Part shown: positions 26,642 to 34,092 of the stretch, one piece after another
How positions within the stretch are numbered: position 1 is the first letter of the stretch
Layout: each line of letters opens with the position of its first letter
NCBI GenBank assembly: GCA_022827055.1
Contig: JAJDTR010000024.1
Location: 1-47,413 of the forward strand
Direction: 5' to 3'
From: Candidatus Poribacteria bacterium
GTDB taxonomy: Bacteria; Poribacteria; WGA-4E; JAJDTR01
DNA: 47,413 nt
Position numbers and translations under genes: made by a program
Notes under the pieces: model-generated
Seen by the model: the letters and a program-made list of their open reading frames with translations, nothing else
Databases searched by the model: none
What the model was told of the DNA's origin: nothing

Positions 26642-27892
26642 ATGAAGAAGTTTATTATCACGGAGATTATTGTAATTGTGGTGCTCGTAGCCGGTTTCGT
26701 GATCGGTTACGGGATCGGCAAATCGACAAATTCGAACGCGGATTACAGTCGATATTACGAAAATGCCGATAAAACGTGGCAGAAAGCGCGAACAGAAGAT
26801 ACCCCGCCCGTGACCCTTGAAGATGACGATAAAGAACGCATCAGCAAAGTAAGGGCATTATATCGCCAAGTGTTTGAAAAATATCCCGACAGTCTTTGGG
26901 CTGATGATGCAATCTACCAACTTGCCACACGCATTGCAAGGACAGATGAAGAACAGTTTGCGCTATTTCGTCGTCTAATGAACAACTATCCCGACAGCGA
27001 ATGGATGGATGATGCTTTACTTACAATTGCTGTTGCAAATTATAGAATTGGCGAAGAGGTTAAGGAAACAGAAGTATTGGAGTCTGCCGACACGTATTAC
27101 GATCGGGCGTTGGTTCTCTTCAATCAGTTAGTTGAGGATTATCCCGGCAGCAAACTTGTGGATGAGGCACGGTTTAGGCGTGCGATGTGTTATTATGGAA
27201 AAGGTCAGCTCAATCGTACTCTGCAAGCGTTTGATGAATTGGCGGAGGACTTTAGGGACAACGATCTAATTCACAGCGTCATGTACTACACGGGCGTGGT
27301 TTATACCGAGCAAAGGAAGTTCCGAGATGCCCGCGTTGAATTTGAAAAGGTGGTCAATTCAGGGCATGAAGAATTGACTCCACTCGCCCAATTTGGAATC
27401 GGACAGACTTACTTTGCCGAAGGGAGATTCGATGAAGCGATTGAAAGCTATAATCGTTTGATCCAAGATGATCCAGATACGAAGGTAGCTCAAGACTCTC
27501 ATTTTTATATTGGTTGGGCGTATCAAAAGATGGAGCAATACGATGAAGCGATCGACCAACTTGAAGCGGCGATTAACAAATATCCGGACAACGAGAACGC
27601 GTCTAATTCGCAGTTTTTTGTGGCTCAAATCCACTATACCAAGGGTGACGCGGAAGGAGCGATTGAAGCCTATAGGAGGGTTGCAACTAATACTACTTTC
27701 GATTACGATACGCGAAGACAAGCTCAATATTGGATTGGACACATATACGAAAAACGCGAAGAGACTAATCTCGCGATTGAGGCGTATCAACGCTTGGTCA
27801 AAGACTTTGCCGAACCTCACCAAAATCCAGCTCACCCATCGAACAAAATCAACGAAAACTACATTCAGACCCTCCAAACTAATGAGTTTTGA
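26642..27892 (+). CDS. Membrane-anchored TPR repeat protein
   Basis: A 416-residue protein with a single N-terminal membrane segment (IITEIIVIVVLVAGFVIGYGI) that acts as signal anchor. The remainder is built of tetratricopeptide repeats such as EAIESYNRLIQDDPDTKVA, DEAIDQLEAAINKYPDNE and LAIEAYQRLVKDF. The repeats resemble those of outer-membrane assembly lipoprotein BamD and YbgF but without a lipobox. ATG start with AGGAG about eight bases upstream. It converges with the PLP enzyme gene, 35 bases away. Likely a periplasmic scaffold; no partner can be named from context. Confidence 0.85.
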   Translation: MKKFIITEIIVIVVLVAGFVIGYGIGKSTNSNADYSRYYENADKTWQKARTEDTPPVTLEDDDKERISKVRALYRQVFEKYPDSLWADDAIYQLATRIARTDEEQFALFRRLMNNYPDSEWMDDALLTIAVANYRIGEEVKETEVLESADTYYDRALVLFNQLVEDYPGSKLVDEARFRRAMCYYGKGQLNRTLQAFDELAEDFRDNDLIHSVMYYTGVVYTEQRKFRDARVEFEKVVNSGHEELTPLAQFGIGQTYFAEGRFDEAIESYNRLIQDDPDTKVAQDSHFYIGWAYQKMEQYDEAIDQLEAAINKYPDNENASNSQFFVAQIHYTKGDAEGAIEAYRRVATNTTFDYDTRRQAQYWIGHIYEKREETNLAIEAYQRLVKDFAEPHQNPAHPSNKINENYIQTLQTNEF

Positions 27893-27927
27893 TACAAATA
27901 TCGTGGTGTATTGAATTACCTGCTACG

Positions 27928-29124
27928 TTATACCGCCGTCAATGGCAATGCCTGATTGAGGTCTGAGATAATATCCTCGGCATTCTCCAAGCCAACGGAA
28001 AGGCGAACCAAACCGTCAGTGATACCCGAGCGTCTCCGTGCTTCTGCGCTTATATGCAAATGTGTGGTTGAAGCGGGGTGACAGATTAGAGTGCGTACAT
28101 CGCCTAGACTCACCGCCAGCGAGCATAGCCGAATGCTGTTTACAAGTTGTCTGCCGGCTTCTACGCCGCCTTTGAGTTCGAAGGCAACCATCCCACCGAA
28201 AGATTGCATCTGCCGTTTGGCAAGTTGATGCTGCGGATGGCTGGGCAGTCCCGGGTAGCCCACCCATTCGATTGCCGGATGACTCTGCAAGAAGGTTGCG
28301 ACTTGATGGGCATTGTCACAGTGTCGCGCAAAACGCAATGGGAGCGTCGCAATGCCATGAAATGTAAGCCAGGCGTTAAATGGACTGATTACCCCACCGA
28401 AATTTCGTAACACCTGTGTCTTCGCGCGTTCGACGAATTCTGCCGAAGCCGCAATGACACCTGCGATTACTGTACCGTTTCCACTCAGATACTTAGTCAT
28501 GCTATGAAGCACGATGTCTATTCCGAGGGCTATGGGCTGTTGTCCGCATGGTGAGGCAAACGTATTGTCAATAATTGTCGTGATTCTATGGCTCTGCGCG
28601 ATTTCCGCGCAAGCACGGATGTCAACGAGCTTCAGCGTCGGATTAGCCGGACTTTCAATATAAATTGCTTTCGTGTTGGTGCGTATCGCCTGCTCAAATT
28701 CGTTTGTATCTGTTCCGTCTATAAAGGTTGTTTCAATCCCCATGCGAGACAAATCCTCATTGAGGAGGTTGTGTGAGGCCGAATAGAGCGAGTCCATCGC
28801 TACAATGTGATCTCCGCACTCCAGAAGTGTGAGTAGTGCCGTACTGATAGCAGCCATCCCCGACGCCGTTGCCAAGGCGTCCTCACTTCCTTCAAGCGCA
28901 GCAATCTTAGCCTCTAGCACCGATTGAGTGGGATTTCCCCAGCGGGTATAAACAGAATCGGAACCTTCATCGGTAAATCCAATTACACATTCATCTGCTG
29001 ATGCAAATCGGAATGTGCTGTTTTGGTAGATTGGCGGAATTAACGGACCTGTCCTTGGAAGAGATTCCTCGCCAGCGTGTATAGCTTTCGTTGCATACCC
29101 GTAGCGACATGGTTTAGATGTCAT
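27928..29124 (-). CDS. Cys/Met metabolism PLP enzyme (cystathionine gamma-synthase or methionine gamma-lyase type)
   Basis: Pyridoxal-phosphate enzyme of the trans-sulfuration family, 398 residues. The cofactor lysine is Lys211 in SMTKYLSGNG, the ring-binding aspartate Asp186 in IIDNTFASP, and the phosphate-binding residues from the neighbouring subunit lie in YTRWGNPT (Tyr59, Arg61). ASGMAAISTALL and ESPANPTLK are family hallmarks. It could be cystathionine gamma-synthase, O-acylhomoserine sulfhydrylase or methionine gamma-lyase; sequence alone does not decide. The ATG has AGGAG six bases upstream. The frame stays open for 81 codons further upstream, but that extension is Cys/Arg-rich and unlike the family, so I exclude it. 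Confidence 0.9.
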   Translation of the reverse strand: MTSKPCRYGYATKAIHAGEESLPRTGPLIPPIYQNSTFRFASADECVIGFTDEGSDSVYTRWGNPTQSVLEAKIAALEGSEDALATASGMAAISTALLTLLECGDHIVAMDSLYSASHNLLNEDLSRMGIETTFIDGTDTNEFEQAIRTNTKAIYIESPANPTLKLVDIRACAEIAQSHRITTIIDNTFASPCGQQPIALGIDIVLHSMTKYLSGNGTVIAGVIAASAEFVERAKTQVLRNFGGVISPFNAWLTFHGIATLPLRFARHCDNAHQVATFLQSHPAIEWVGYPGLPSHPQHQLAKRQMQSFGGMVAFELKGGVEAGRQLVNSIRLCSLAVSLGDVRTLICHPASTTHLHISAEARRRSGITDGLVRLSVGLENAEDIISDLNQALPLTAV

Positions 29125-29374
29125 CGTTGTCTCCTTTTCTGATGGAGGCGATTCTATATCTTCGTTGAATGTCCGATTATGGTATGATTTGCTCTGGATA
29201 ATGTCAAACTGAATTATACAGCCCAGTCTCCGGAATCCCTTTCTTGATAGATTAGACATGCGACGCACCGGCAAATATCTTGGACACGCTCTTTGCTCGT
29301 TGATCTCCGTCACTGACCGCGTGCAATCGGGGCAAATCAAATCGGAGAGTACGTAGAATTGAAACACGATTCGC
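29125..29374. other. Divergent upstream stretch, no gene
   Basis: Between the PLP enzyme start and the tyrS promoter. A minus-strand frame continuous with the PLP enzyme spans it but shows no family resemblance. I looked for an S-box (SAM-I) leader of the PLP enzyme and did not recognise one. Confidence 0.4.
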
Positions 29375-29403
29375 TTGACATCTCAAAGAGCTATCAGTTA
29401 TGA
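29375..29403 (+). promoter_or_regulatory. Promoter of the tyrS leader
   Basis: TTGACA (29375-29380), 17 bases, then TTATGA (29398-29403) forms a good sigma-70 promoter. Transcription would begin near 29410, leaving a leader of about 270 bases before tyrS that contains the aromatic leader ORF and the attenuator. Confidence 0.65.
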
Positions 29404-29436
29404 TTAAACAGCAATTCATACAGACACGGTTTGATT

Positions 29437-29565
29437 ATGAGAAAAAATGATTCGTACCCCATCGCCAGTTTAGAGGGAATCCTTAACCGTCATGTGCGGA
29501 TTAGTACCGTGAGATTTTTGTATTTATTCTACTGGTGCTACAGTGATGGGCTAGCGGCAACTTAA
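29437..29565 (+). CDS. Aromatic-rich leader peptide of tyrS
   Basis: Open frame of 42 codons whose C-terminal part reads RFLYLFYWCYSDGLAAT: six aromatic residues (Phe, Tyr, Phe, Tyr, Trp, Tyr) within nine codons. It ends 38 bases before the terminator stem begins. The codons for Ser-Asp-Gly form the RNA strand that can pair with the terminator's 5' arm. The start codon is uncertain: the ATG used here has no evident ribosome binding site, and in-frame GTG codons at 29494 and 29509 are alternatives. The role proposed is sensing of charged aromatic tRNA by ribosome stalling, as in trp and phe operon leaders. Confidence 0.65.
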   Translation: MRKNDSYPIASLEGILNRHVRISTVRFLYLFYWCYSDGLAAT

Positions 29566-29642
29566 CAAGTATCTTGAAGGTTTCTTACAATCATTCACCA
29601 ATCGCCCATCATCGAATAACGCAGTCGATGATGGGCTTTTTT
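29544..29642 (+). promoter_or_regulatory. Transcription attenuator of tyrS
   Basis: GCCCATCATCG (29604-29614) and CGATGATGGGC (29626-29636) are perfectly complementary 11-base arms followed by six T residues, an intrinsic terminator. TGATGGGC (29544-29551), inside the leader ORF, is an alternative partner for the 5' arm (eight pairs). A ribosome stalled on the aromatic codons would leave it free to form the antiterminator; one that reaches the stop codon 12 bases later would cover it. Confidence 0.75.
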
Positions 29643-29682
29643 ATTTGCGGGTCAATTGGTGTACATAGCGAGGAGTGGTCTA

Positions 29683-30918
29683 GTGGAGAATGTCTTTGAA
29701 ACCTTGAAAGAGCGAGGATTCATACAACAATGTACCAACGCTGATGAAATCGCACGGCTTTTGTCGGGAGAGAAAATCACCTACTACGTAGGGTTTGATC
29801 CGACCGCGGACAGTTTCCACGCGGGGAGTCTTGTTCCCATTATGGCGATGGTGCATCTTCAACGAGCGGGACATACCCCAATTGCTATCATCGGCGGCGG
29901 TACCACGATGATAGGGGATCCCAGCGGTAAGACTACGATGCGCCAGATGATTTCGCGCGAAACGATTGAATCCAACGGGATGGAAATCCTATCCCAACTC
30001 AGGCGTTATCTCAATTTTAGCGATACAAGCGGCATATTCCTGAACAATGCAGAATGGCTGCTTCCACTTAGTTACATTGAATTTTTGCGTGACATTGGAC
30101 GGCACTTCCGCGTCAATGAGATGATTAGGGCCGAAGCTTACCGACAGCGCCTCGAACGTGAAGAGGGGCTATCATTTATCGAATTCAACTACCAACTCCT
30201 TCAAGCCTATGACTTCCTTCATCTCTTTCGGCAGCATAACTGCGTACTCCAGCTTGGTGGTGACGATCAGTGGGGAAACATCTTGGCGGGCGTCGATCTG
30301 GTTCGTCGTGTTGAGGGAAAGACTGTACATGCGGTAACATTCCCACTTTTTACCACCGCCAGTGGGGAAAAAATGGGGAAAACGGCGGGAGGCGCGGTCT
30401 GGCTTGATGCCAACCGCACATCTCCGTATGAATTTTACCAACACTGGGTTAACATCAATGACCGTGATGTACAGCGGTTTCTGGCGTGTTTTACCCTTTT
30501 GCCTATGGATGAAGTTGTACGATTAGGGAAATTAAAGAGTGAATCGGTTCGAGAGGCAAAAGAGGTACTTGCCTATGAGGTTACCAAACTCGCTCACGGG
30601 GAAACTGAAGCCGAGAAAGCACGAAATGCTTCACGCGCCGCTTTTGGAGATGAGGGAGCTGACATGTCGGCGATTCCAACGACAACCATTGGCGTTGATA
30701 GGCTCGCCGGCGGAATCCTTATCGTAGATCTGTTCTGCGAAGTTGGCTTAGGTAGTTCCAAGAGTGCCGTTCGCCGCCTTATTCAGCAGGGAGGCGCGTA
30801 CCTGAATGGAGAGCAGGTGAAGGAGACAGACACCATTGTAACAGAAGAACATCTTGATGAAGGTACCTTGTTACTTCGACATGGAAAAAAACAGTTTCAC
30901 CGCATATCGATTGGATAA
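29683..30918 (+). CDS. tyrS: Tyrosyl-tRNA synthetase
   Basis: Class I aminoacyl-tRNA synthetase charging tRNA-Tyr, cytosolic homodimer, 411 residues. The nucleotide-binding fold opens with YYVGFDPTADSFHAGS; the HIGH signature is here HAGS (46-49), with Ser in place of the second His. Substrate contacts include GDDQWGN, and the KMSKS loop is KMGKT at 230-234, as in the E. coli-type enzyme. A C-terminal S4 RNA-binding domain covers about the last 65 residues (SAVRRLIQQGGAYLNGEQV). The GTG start follows AGGAG at seven bases and lines up with other TyrS proteins; upstream in-frame TTG at 29656 is not needed. Expression is probably set by the leader attenuator. Confidence 0.95.
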   Translation: MENVFETLKERGFIQQCTNADEIARLLSGEKITYYVGFDPTADSFHAGSLVPIMAMVHLQRAGHTPIAIIGGGTTMIGDPSGKTTMRQMISRETIESNGMEILSQLRRYLNFSDTSGIFLNNAEWLLPLSYIEFLRDIGRHFRVNEMIRAEAYRQRLEREEGLSFIEFNYQLLQAYDFLHLFRQHNCVLQLGGDDQWGNILAGVDLVRRVEGKTVHAVTFPLFTTASGEKMGKTAGGAVWLDANRTSPYEFYQHWVNINDRDVQRFLACFTLLPMDEVVRLGKLKSESVREAKEVLAYEVTKLAHGETEAEKARNASRAAFGDEGADMSAIPTTTIGVDRLAGGILIVDLFCEVGLGSSKSAVRRLIQQGGAYLNGEQVKETDTIVTEEHLDEGTLLLRHGKKQFHRISIG

Positions 30919-30923
30919 ATGAC

Positions 30924-30957
30924 TTGACATTTGTCAAGATATCTGTTACACTATAAT
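30924..30957 (+). promoter_or_regulatory. Promoter with palindrome, DAHP synthase leader
   Basis: A perfect TATAAT (30952-30957) is preceded by TTGTCA at 15 bases or TTGACA at 22 bases; neither spacing is ideal. The upstream part is a palindrome, CTTGACATTTGTCAAG (30923-30938), which could be an operator overlapping the -35 region. Transcription would start near 30964. Confidence 0.5.
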
Positions 30958-30993
30958 TAACTTCGAGCAACTTGTTTTCAATAACCGATAATT

Positions 30994-31146
30994 ATGTACT
31001 TTTCGCATCTACATACCAGCCCAGCAAATCTGCCCCACGACTCCAGTGATGTATATTACCGCAGTTTCTATGCGTGGGCGCTCTATGCATTCCTGTTGTA
31101 TTTGCGCTCCGATGGTGGGCTGGTGGCGATTGTAAAGGCTTTATAG
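30994..31146 (+). CDS. Aromatic-rich leader peptide of DAHP synthase gene
   Basis: Open frame of 50 codons beginning ATG-Tyr-Phe. Its middle reads VYYRSFYAWALYAFLLYL, with eight aromatic residues in 18 codons: five Tyr, two Phe and one Trp. It continues RSDGGLVAIVKAL and stops 28 bases before the terminator stem. Like the tyrS leader it ends with an aromatic run followed by Ser-Asp-Gly-Leu, whose codons provide the antiterminator RNA strand. No good ribosome binding site precedes the ATG, so the exact start is uncertain. It probably reports Tyr/Phe/Trp supply by ribosome stalling. Confidence 0.75.
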   Translation: MYFSHLHTSPANLPHDSSDVYYRSFYAWALYAFLLYLRSDGGLVAIVKAL

Positions 31147-31213
31147 AATAATCCACACTAACTTGGTTTACAAAGCCCATCATTGACACGACAGTCGATG
31201 GTGGGCTTTTTTT
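31110..31213 (+). promoter_or_regulatory. Transcription attenuator of the DAHP synthase gene
   Basis: The terminator has arms GCCCATCATTG (31175-31185) and CGATGGTGGGC (31196-31206), eleven pairs with two G-U wobbles, followed by seven T. CGATGGTGGGCT occurs identically at 31110-31121 inside the leader ORF, so it can compete for the 5' arm. The antiterminator is further stabilised by TTGTAAA (31130-31136) pairing with TTTACAA (31167-31173). The two structures are mutually exclusive. Confidence 0.82.
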
Positions 31214-31256
31214 GTATATGGAAATAAAGTTGAAAACCGTTGAGGAGATAGAAACT

Positions 31257-32273
31257 ATGGTGATTATTATGGAACCTGGAGCATCGCAAGAGCAAATAGA
31301 TCATGTTATCAAACGAATCGAATCCGCCGGAGTAAAAGCGCAGCCGTCTCTTGGTGAAGAACGTACCGTTATCGGAGTCATTGGCGATAAAACAAAACTT
31401 GGTGACATGCCCATTGAATCGATGTCGGGGGTCGAGCGCACCATGCCGATAAGTGCGCCTTTCAAGTTGGCGAGTCGTCAGTTTCGGGGTGAGCCAACGA
31501 CTGTCGAAGCCAATGGAACGAAAATTGGCGGCAAAAAGCTCATCGTGATGGCGGGACCGTGCGCGGTTGAGAATAACGAGCAGATTATCACGATTGCAAA
31601 AGAAATTGCGAAATCGGGCGCGACCTTCATTCGAGGCGGCGCATTCAAACCACGCACAGGCCCCTACAATTTTCAAGGCCATGGGGAACCTGCTCTGAGG
31701 ATGCTGGCGGAGGCGAGGCGGGTTACAGGGCTCGGAATTATCACTGAAGTTATGACGCCACACGACGTTGAACTCGTTGGAAGGTACACAGATATCTTTC
31801 AACTTGGAACACGGAATATGCAGAACTTCTATCTTCTGCGCGAGGTTGGCAGATCAGGCAAGCCGGTTGTTCTGAAGCGTGGATTGGCGGCGACTATTGA
31901 AGAATGGTTACTCGCGGCAGAATATATACTTGCCGAAGGTAACCCAAACGTGATTCTGTGCGAACGCGGAATTCGTACCTTTGAGACGCACACGCGGAAC
32001 ACGCTTGACCTGAACGCCGTACCTGTAATTAAGGAGTTGAGCCATCTACCAATCGTTGTAGACCCAAGTCATGGAACAGGTATCCGAAGTCTTGTTTCAC
32101 CAATGTCGAAAGCGGCAATTGCCGCCGGCGCGGATGGACTACTTCTTGAAGTCCATCATGACCCAGACAATTCCATGACCGGCGACGGTGTCCAATCGCT
32201 CTTTCCCGCTCAATTCGATCAACTCATGATTGACCTCAAATCAATCGCCGGCGCGATAGGTCGGGAGGTATAA
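31257..32273 (+). CDS. aroF: 3-Deoxy-7-phosphoheptulonate (DAHP) synthase, AroF type I beta
   Basis: Condenses phosphoenolpyruvate and erythrose 4-phosphate, the first step of aromatic amino acid synthesis. The 338-residue protein has an N-terminal ferredoxin/ACT-like domain of about 70 residues (MVIIMEPGASQEQIDHVIKR), which gives Tyr/Phe feedback control in Thermotoga-type enzymes, then a TIM barrel with LIVMAGPCAVE, FIRGGAFKPRTGPY and VVDPSHGTG. The ATG follows GAGGAG at nine bases; the frame extends upstream to a TTG at 31212 inside the terminator region, which I discount. The gene sits behind an aromatic leader peptide and attenuator, so it seems controlled both by transcription attenuation and by feedback. 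Confidence 0.94.
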   Translation: MVIIMEPGASQEQIDHVIKRIESAGVKAQPSLGEERTVIGVIGDKTKLGDMPIESMSGVERTMPISAPFKLASRQFRGEPTTVEANGTKIGGKKLIVMAGPCAVENNEQIITIAKEIAKSGATFIRGGAFKPRTGPYNFQGHGEPALRMLAEARRVTGLGIITEVMTPHDVELVGRYTDIFQLGTRNMQNFYLLREVGRSGKPVVLKRGLAATIEEWLLAAEYILAEGNPNVILCERGIRTFETHTRNTLDLNAVPVIKELSHLPIVVDPSHGTGIRSLVSPMSKAAIAAGADGLLLEVHHDPDNSMTGDGVQSLFPAQFDQLMIDLKSIAGAIGREV

Positions 32274-32330
32274 AAATGGAGCTCGGTACCAACTCAAGGC
32301 GGATTTGAATCCACGAAGGAGGTGATGTAG

Positions 32331-33962
32331 ATGGGGTTGAAGACGACCGAAGAATCGGATTTGCGCGACGCTGAACACAATCCCACGTCCTTGAAACAGC
32401 GGGCCGAAATTGAGACAACTACCGTAAAGGAGAAAGACACAATGTCTGAGCAAGTTTACATTTTTGATACAACCCTTCGTGATGCCGAGCAGACCCCTGG
32501 CGCCGCATTAAATCTTGAAGAGAAGTTAGAAATTGCCCATCATCTGGCAAAGATGAATGTTGATATAATTGAAGCGGGCTTTCCAGTATCCTCTCCCGGT
32601 GACTTTGATGCAGTAGAACGCATCGCGAACGAAGTCCAAGGTCCAGAAATATGCGCGCTTTCACGAGTCGTTGAGAAGGATATTACTGCGGCATGGGGGG
32701 CAATAAAGGACGCCAAGAAACCCCGAATCCATACCTTCGTTGGCACGTCGGATATTCACGTCGCAGGAATTACTCGCTCTGATCGCGAGACCATTCTAAA
32801 GCGAACTGTTGATGCCGTGACTTATGCAAAGAGCCTGTGTGAGACCGTTGAATTTTCACCGATGGACGCCGCACGTACGGAACCTGGTTATCTATTCAAA
32901 GTGATTGAGGAAGCAATAGACGCCGGGGCAACCATCATCAATATTCCCGACACCGTGGGGTACGCCATGCCGTTCGAGTTCGGGAAGTTGATAGCAGAGA
33001 TATTCGACAGTGTAGCGAATATCGGTGACACGGTCATTAGCGTCCACTGCCACAATGATCTTGGGCTTGCCGTCGCGAACAGTTTGGAAGCAATCAAGAA
33101 AGGAGCACGTCAGGTCGAATGTACCGTTAACGGACTTGGGGAGCGGGCGGGCAATACTTCGTTGGAAGAGATTGCGATGGCAATTCGAACACGCAGCGAC
33201 TTTTTCGATGGGTACTACACCGGCATCGAACCAAAGGAGATTGTGCCGATAAGCCGTCGAGTGAGTCGCACTATGGGGATTCCCGTTCAACCAAACAAAG
33301 CAATCGTCGGCGCGAACGCCTTCGCACATAGCTCGGGTATCCATCAAGACGGCGTCATAAAGCAGCGGGACACTTTTGAGATAATAGATCCCGAAGATGT
33401 GGGCTGGCAAGAAAGCCAAATCATCCTCAGCCCACGATCCGGTCGGAACGCGCTGAGACACCGCTTGAGTGTCCTTGGTTACAGTCCGACACAAGAAAAA
33501 CTCGACAAAATCTATGAACGCTTTCTTGAAGTCGCAGACAAGAAAAAGGCGGTCCACGACGCCGATCTTGAGGCAATCATGCGCGACGAGGTCCGTTCAG
33601 TGCCCGAGACTTTCCATCTCGAGTATATCCAAGTCGTGTGCGGAACGAAGATCTCGCCCACAACTACCGTGGGGTTACGAGCGGAGGAGGGGATTATTGA
33701 GGAAGCATCAACGGGCGATGGACCGGTCGACGCAGCCTATAAAGCGATCGATCGCGTCGCTAAAATCCCTCTTGTTCTTGCAGATTACAGTATTAGGTCG
33801 GTGACGGAAGGGAAGGATGCTATTGGAGAGGTTACAATCAGGGTACAGGACAATCAACATTCAATTGTCGGTTACGGCGCAAGTACGGACATCATTGAAG
33901 CTAGCGCGAAAGCATACGTTGACGCGATTAACAAAGTCGTCCATTTGCGCCAGGAAGTGTAG
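32331..33962 (+). CDS. leuA: 2-Isopropylmalate synthase
   Basis: First committed enzyme of leucine synthesis: acetyl-CoA plus 2-ketoisovalerate to 2-isopropylmalate. The catalytic TIM barrel begins VYIFDTTLRDAEQTPG, includes metal ligands in SVHCHNDLGLA and the signature VNGLGERAGN. A C-terminal regulatory domain of about 130 residues for leucine feedback follows. Two starts are possible. The one given has AAGGAGGTGAT, the best ribosome binding site in the window, and adds 37 residues with no family counterpart. An internal ATG at 32442 with AAAGGAG matches the normal N-terminus. The family reads DGEQ; here it is DAEQ. It lies 57 bases after aroF, possibly on the same transcript, with a terminator downstream. 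Confidence 0.9.
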   Translation: MGLKTTEESDLRDAEHNPTSLKQRAEIETTTVKEKDTMSEQVYIFDTTLRDAEQTPGAALNLEEKLEIAHHLAKMNVDIIEAGFPVSSPGDFDAVERIANEVQGPEICALSRVVEKDITAAWGAIKDAKKPRIHTFVGTSDIHVAGITRSDRETILKRTVDAVTYAKSLCETVEFSPMDAARTEPGYLFKVIEEAIDAGATIINIPDTVGYAMPFEFGKLIAEIFDSVANIGDTVISVHCHNDLGLAVANSLEAIKKGARQVECTVNGLGERAGNTSLEEIAMAIRTRSDFFDGYYTGIEPKEIVPISRRVSRTMGIPVQPNKAIVGANAFAHSSGIHQDGVIKQRDTFEIIDPEDVGWQESQIILSPRSGRNALRHRLSVLGYSPTQEKLDKIYERFLEVADKKKAVHDADLEAIMRDEVRSVPETFHLEYIQVVCGTKISPTTTVGLRAEEGIIEEASTGDGPVDAAYKAIDRVAKIPLVLADYSIRSVTEGKDAIGEVTIRVQDNQHSIVGYGASTDIIEASAKAYVDAINKVVHLRQEV

Positions 33963-34010
33963 CGTCTAGAATCTAAAGAAAGGTAATATCATTAGGAAGG
34001 GTGGGGAAAT

Positions 34011-34046
34011 GGAAGGAGGGCTCACAGCCCTTCCTCTTTTCCTTTT
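34011..34046 (+). terminator. Intrinsic terminator after leuA
   Basis: AGGGCT (34017-34022) and AGCCCT (34026-34031) form a stem around a three-base loop, extended by GGA and TCC with a bulge, and a T-rich stretch TCTTTTCCTTTT follows. Confidence 0.6.
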
Positions 34047-34092
34047 GAAGGCTGCGCTTAATTTTCAAATGCATCCGCGTTGCATCTTTTAT

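Noticed and set aside
29125..29367. N-terminal extension of the PLP enzyme to 479 residues
   Set aside because: The extra 81 residues do not resemble the family, while the ATG at 29124 has a good ribosome binding site.
29125..29374. S-box riboswitch upstream of the Cys/Met PLP enzyme
   Set aside because: No conserved S-box segments could be recognised on the minus strand.
29404..29682. T-box riboswitch before tyrS
   Set aside because: The terminator fits, but the conserved T-box sequence (GGGTGGNACCGCG-like) is absent and an aromatic leader ORF explains the alternative pairing better.
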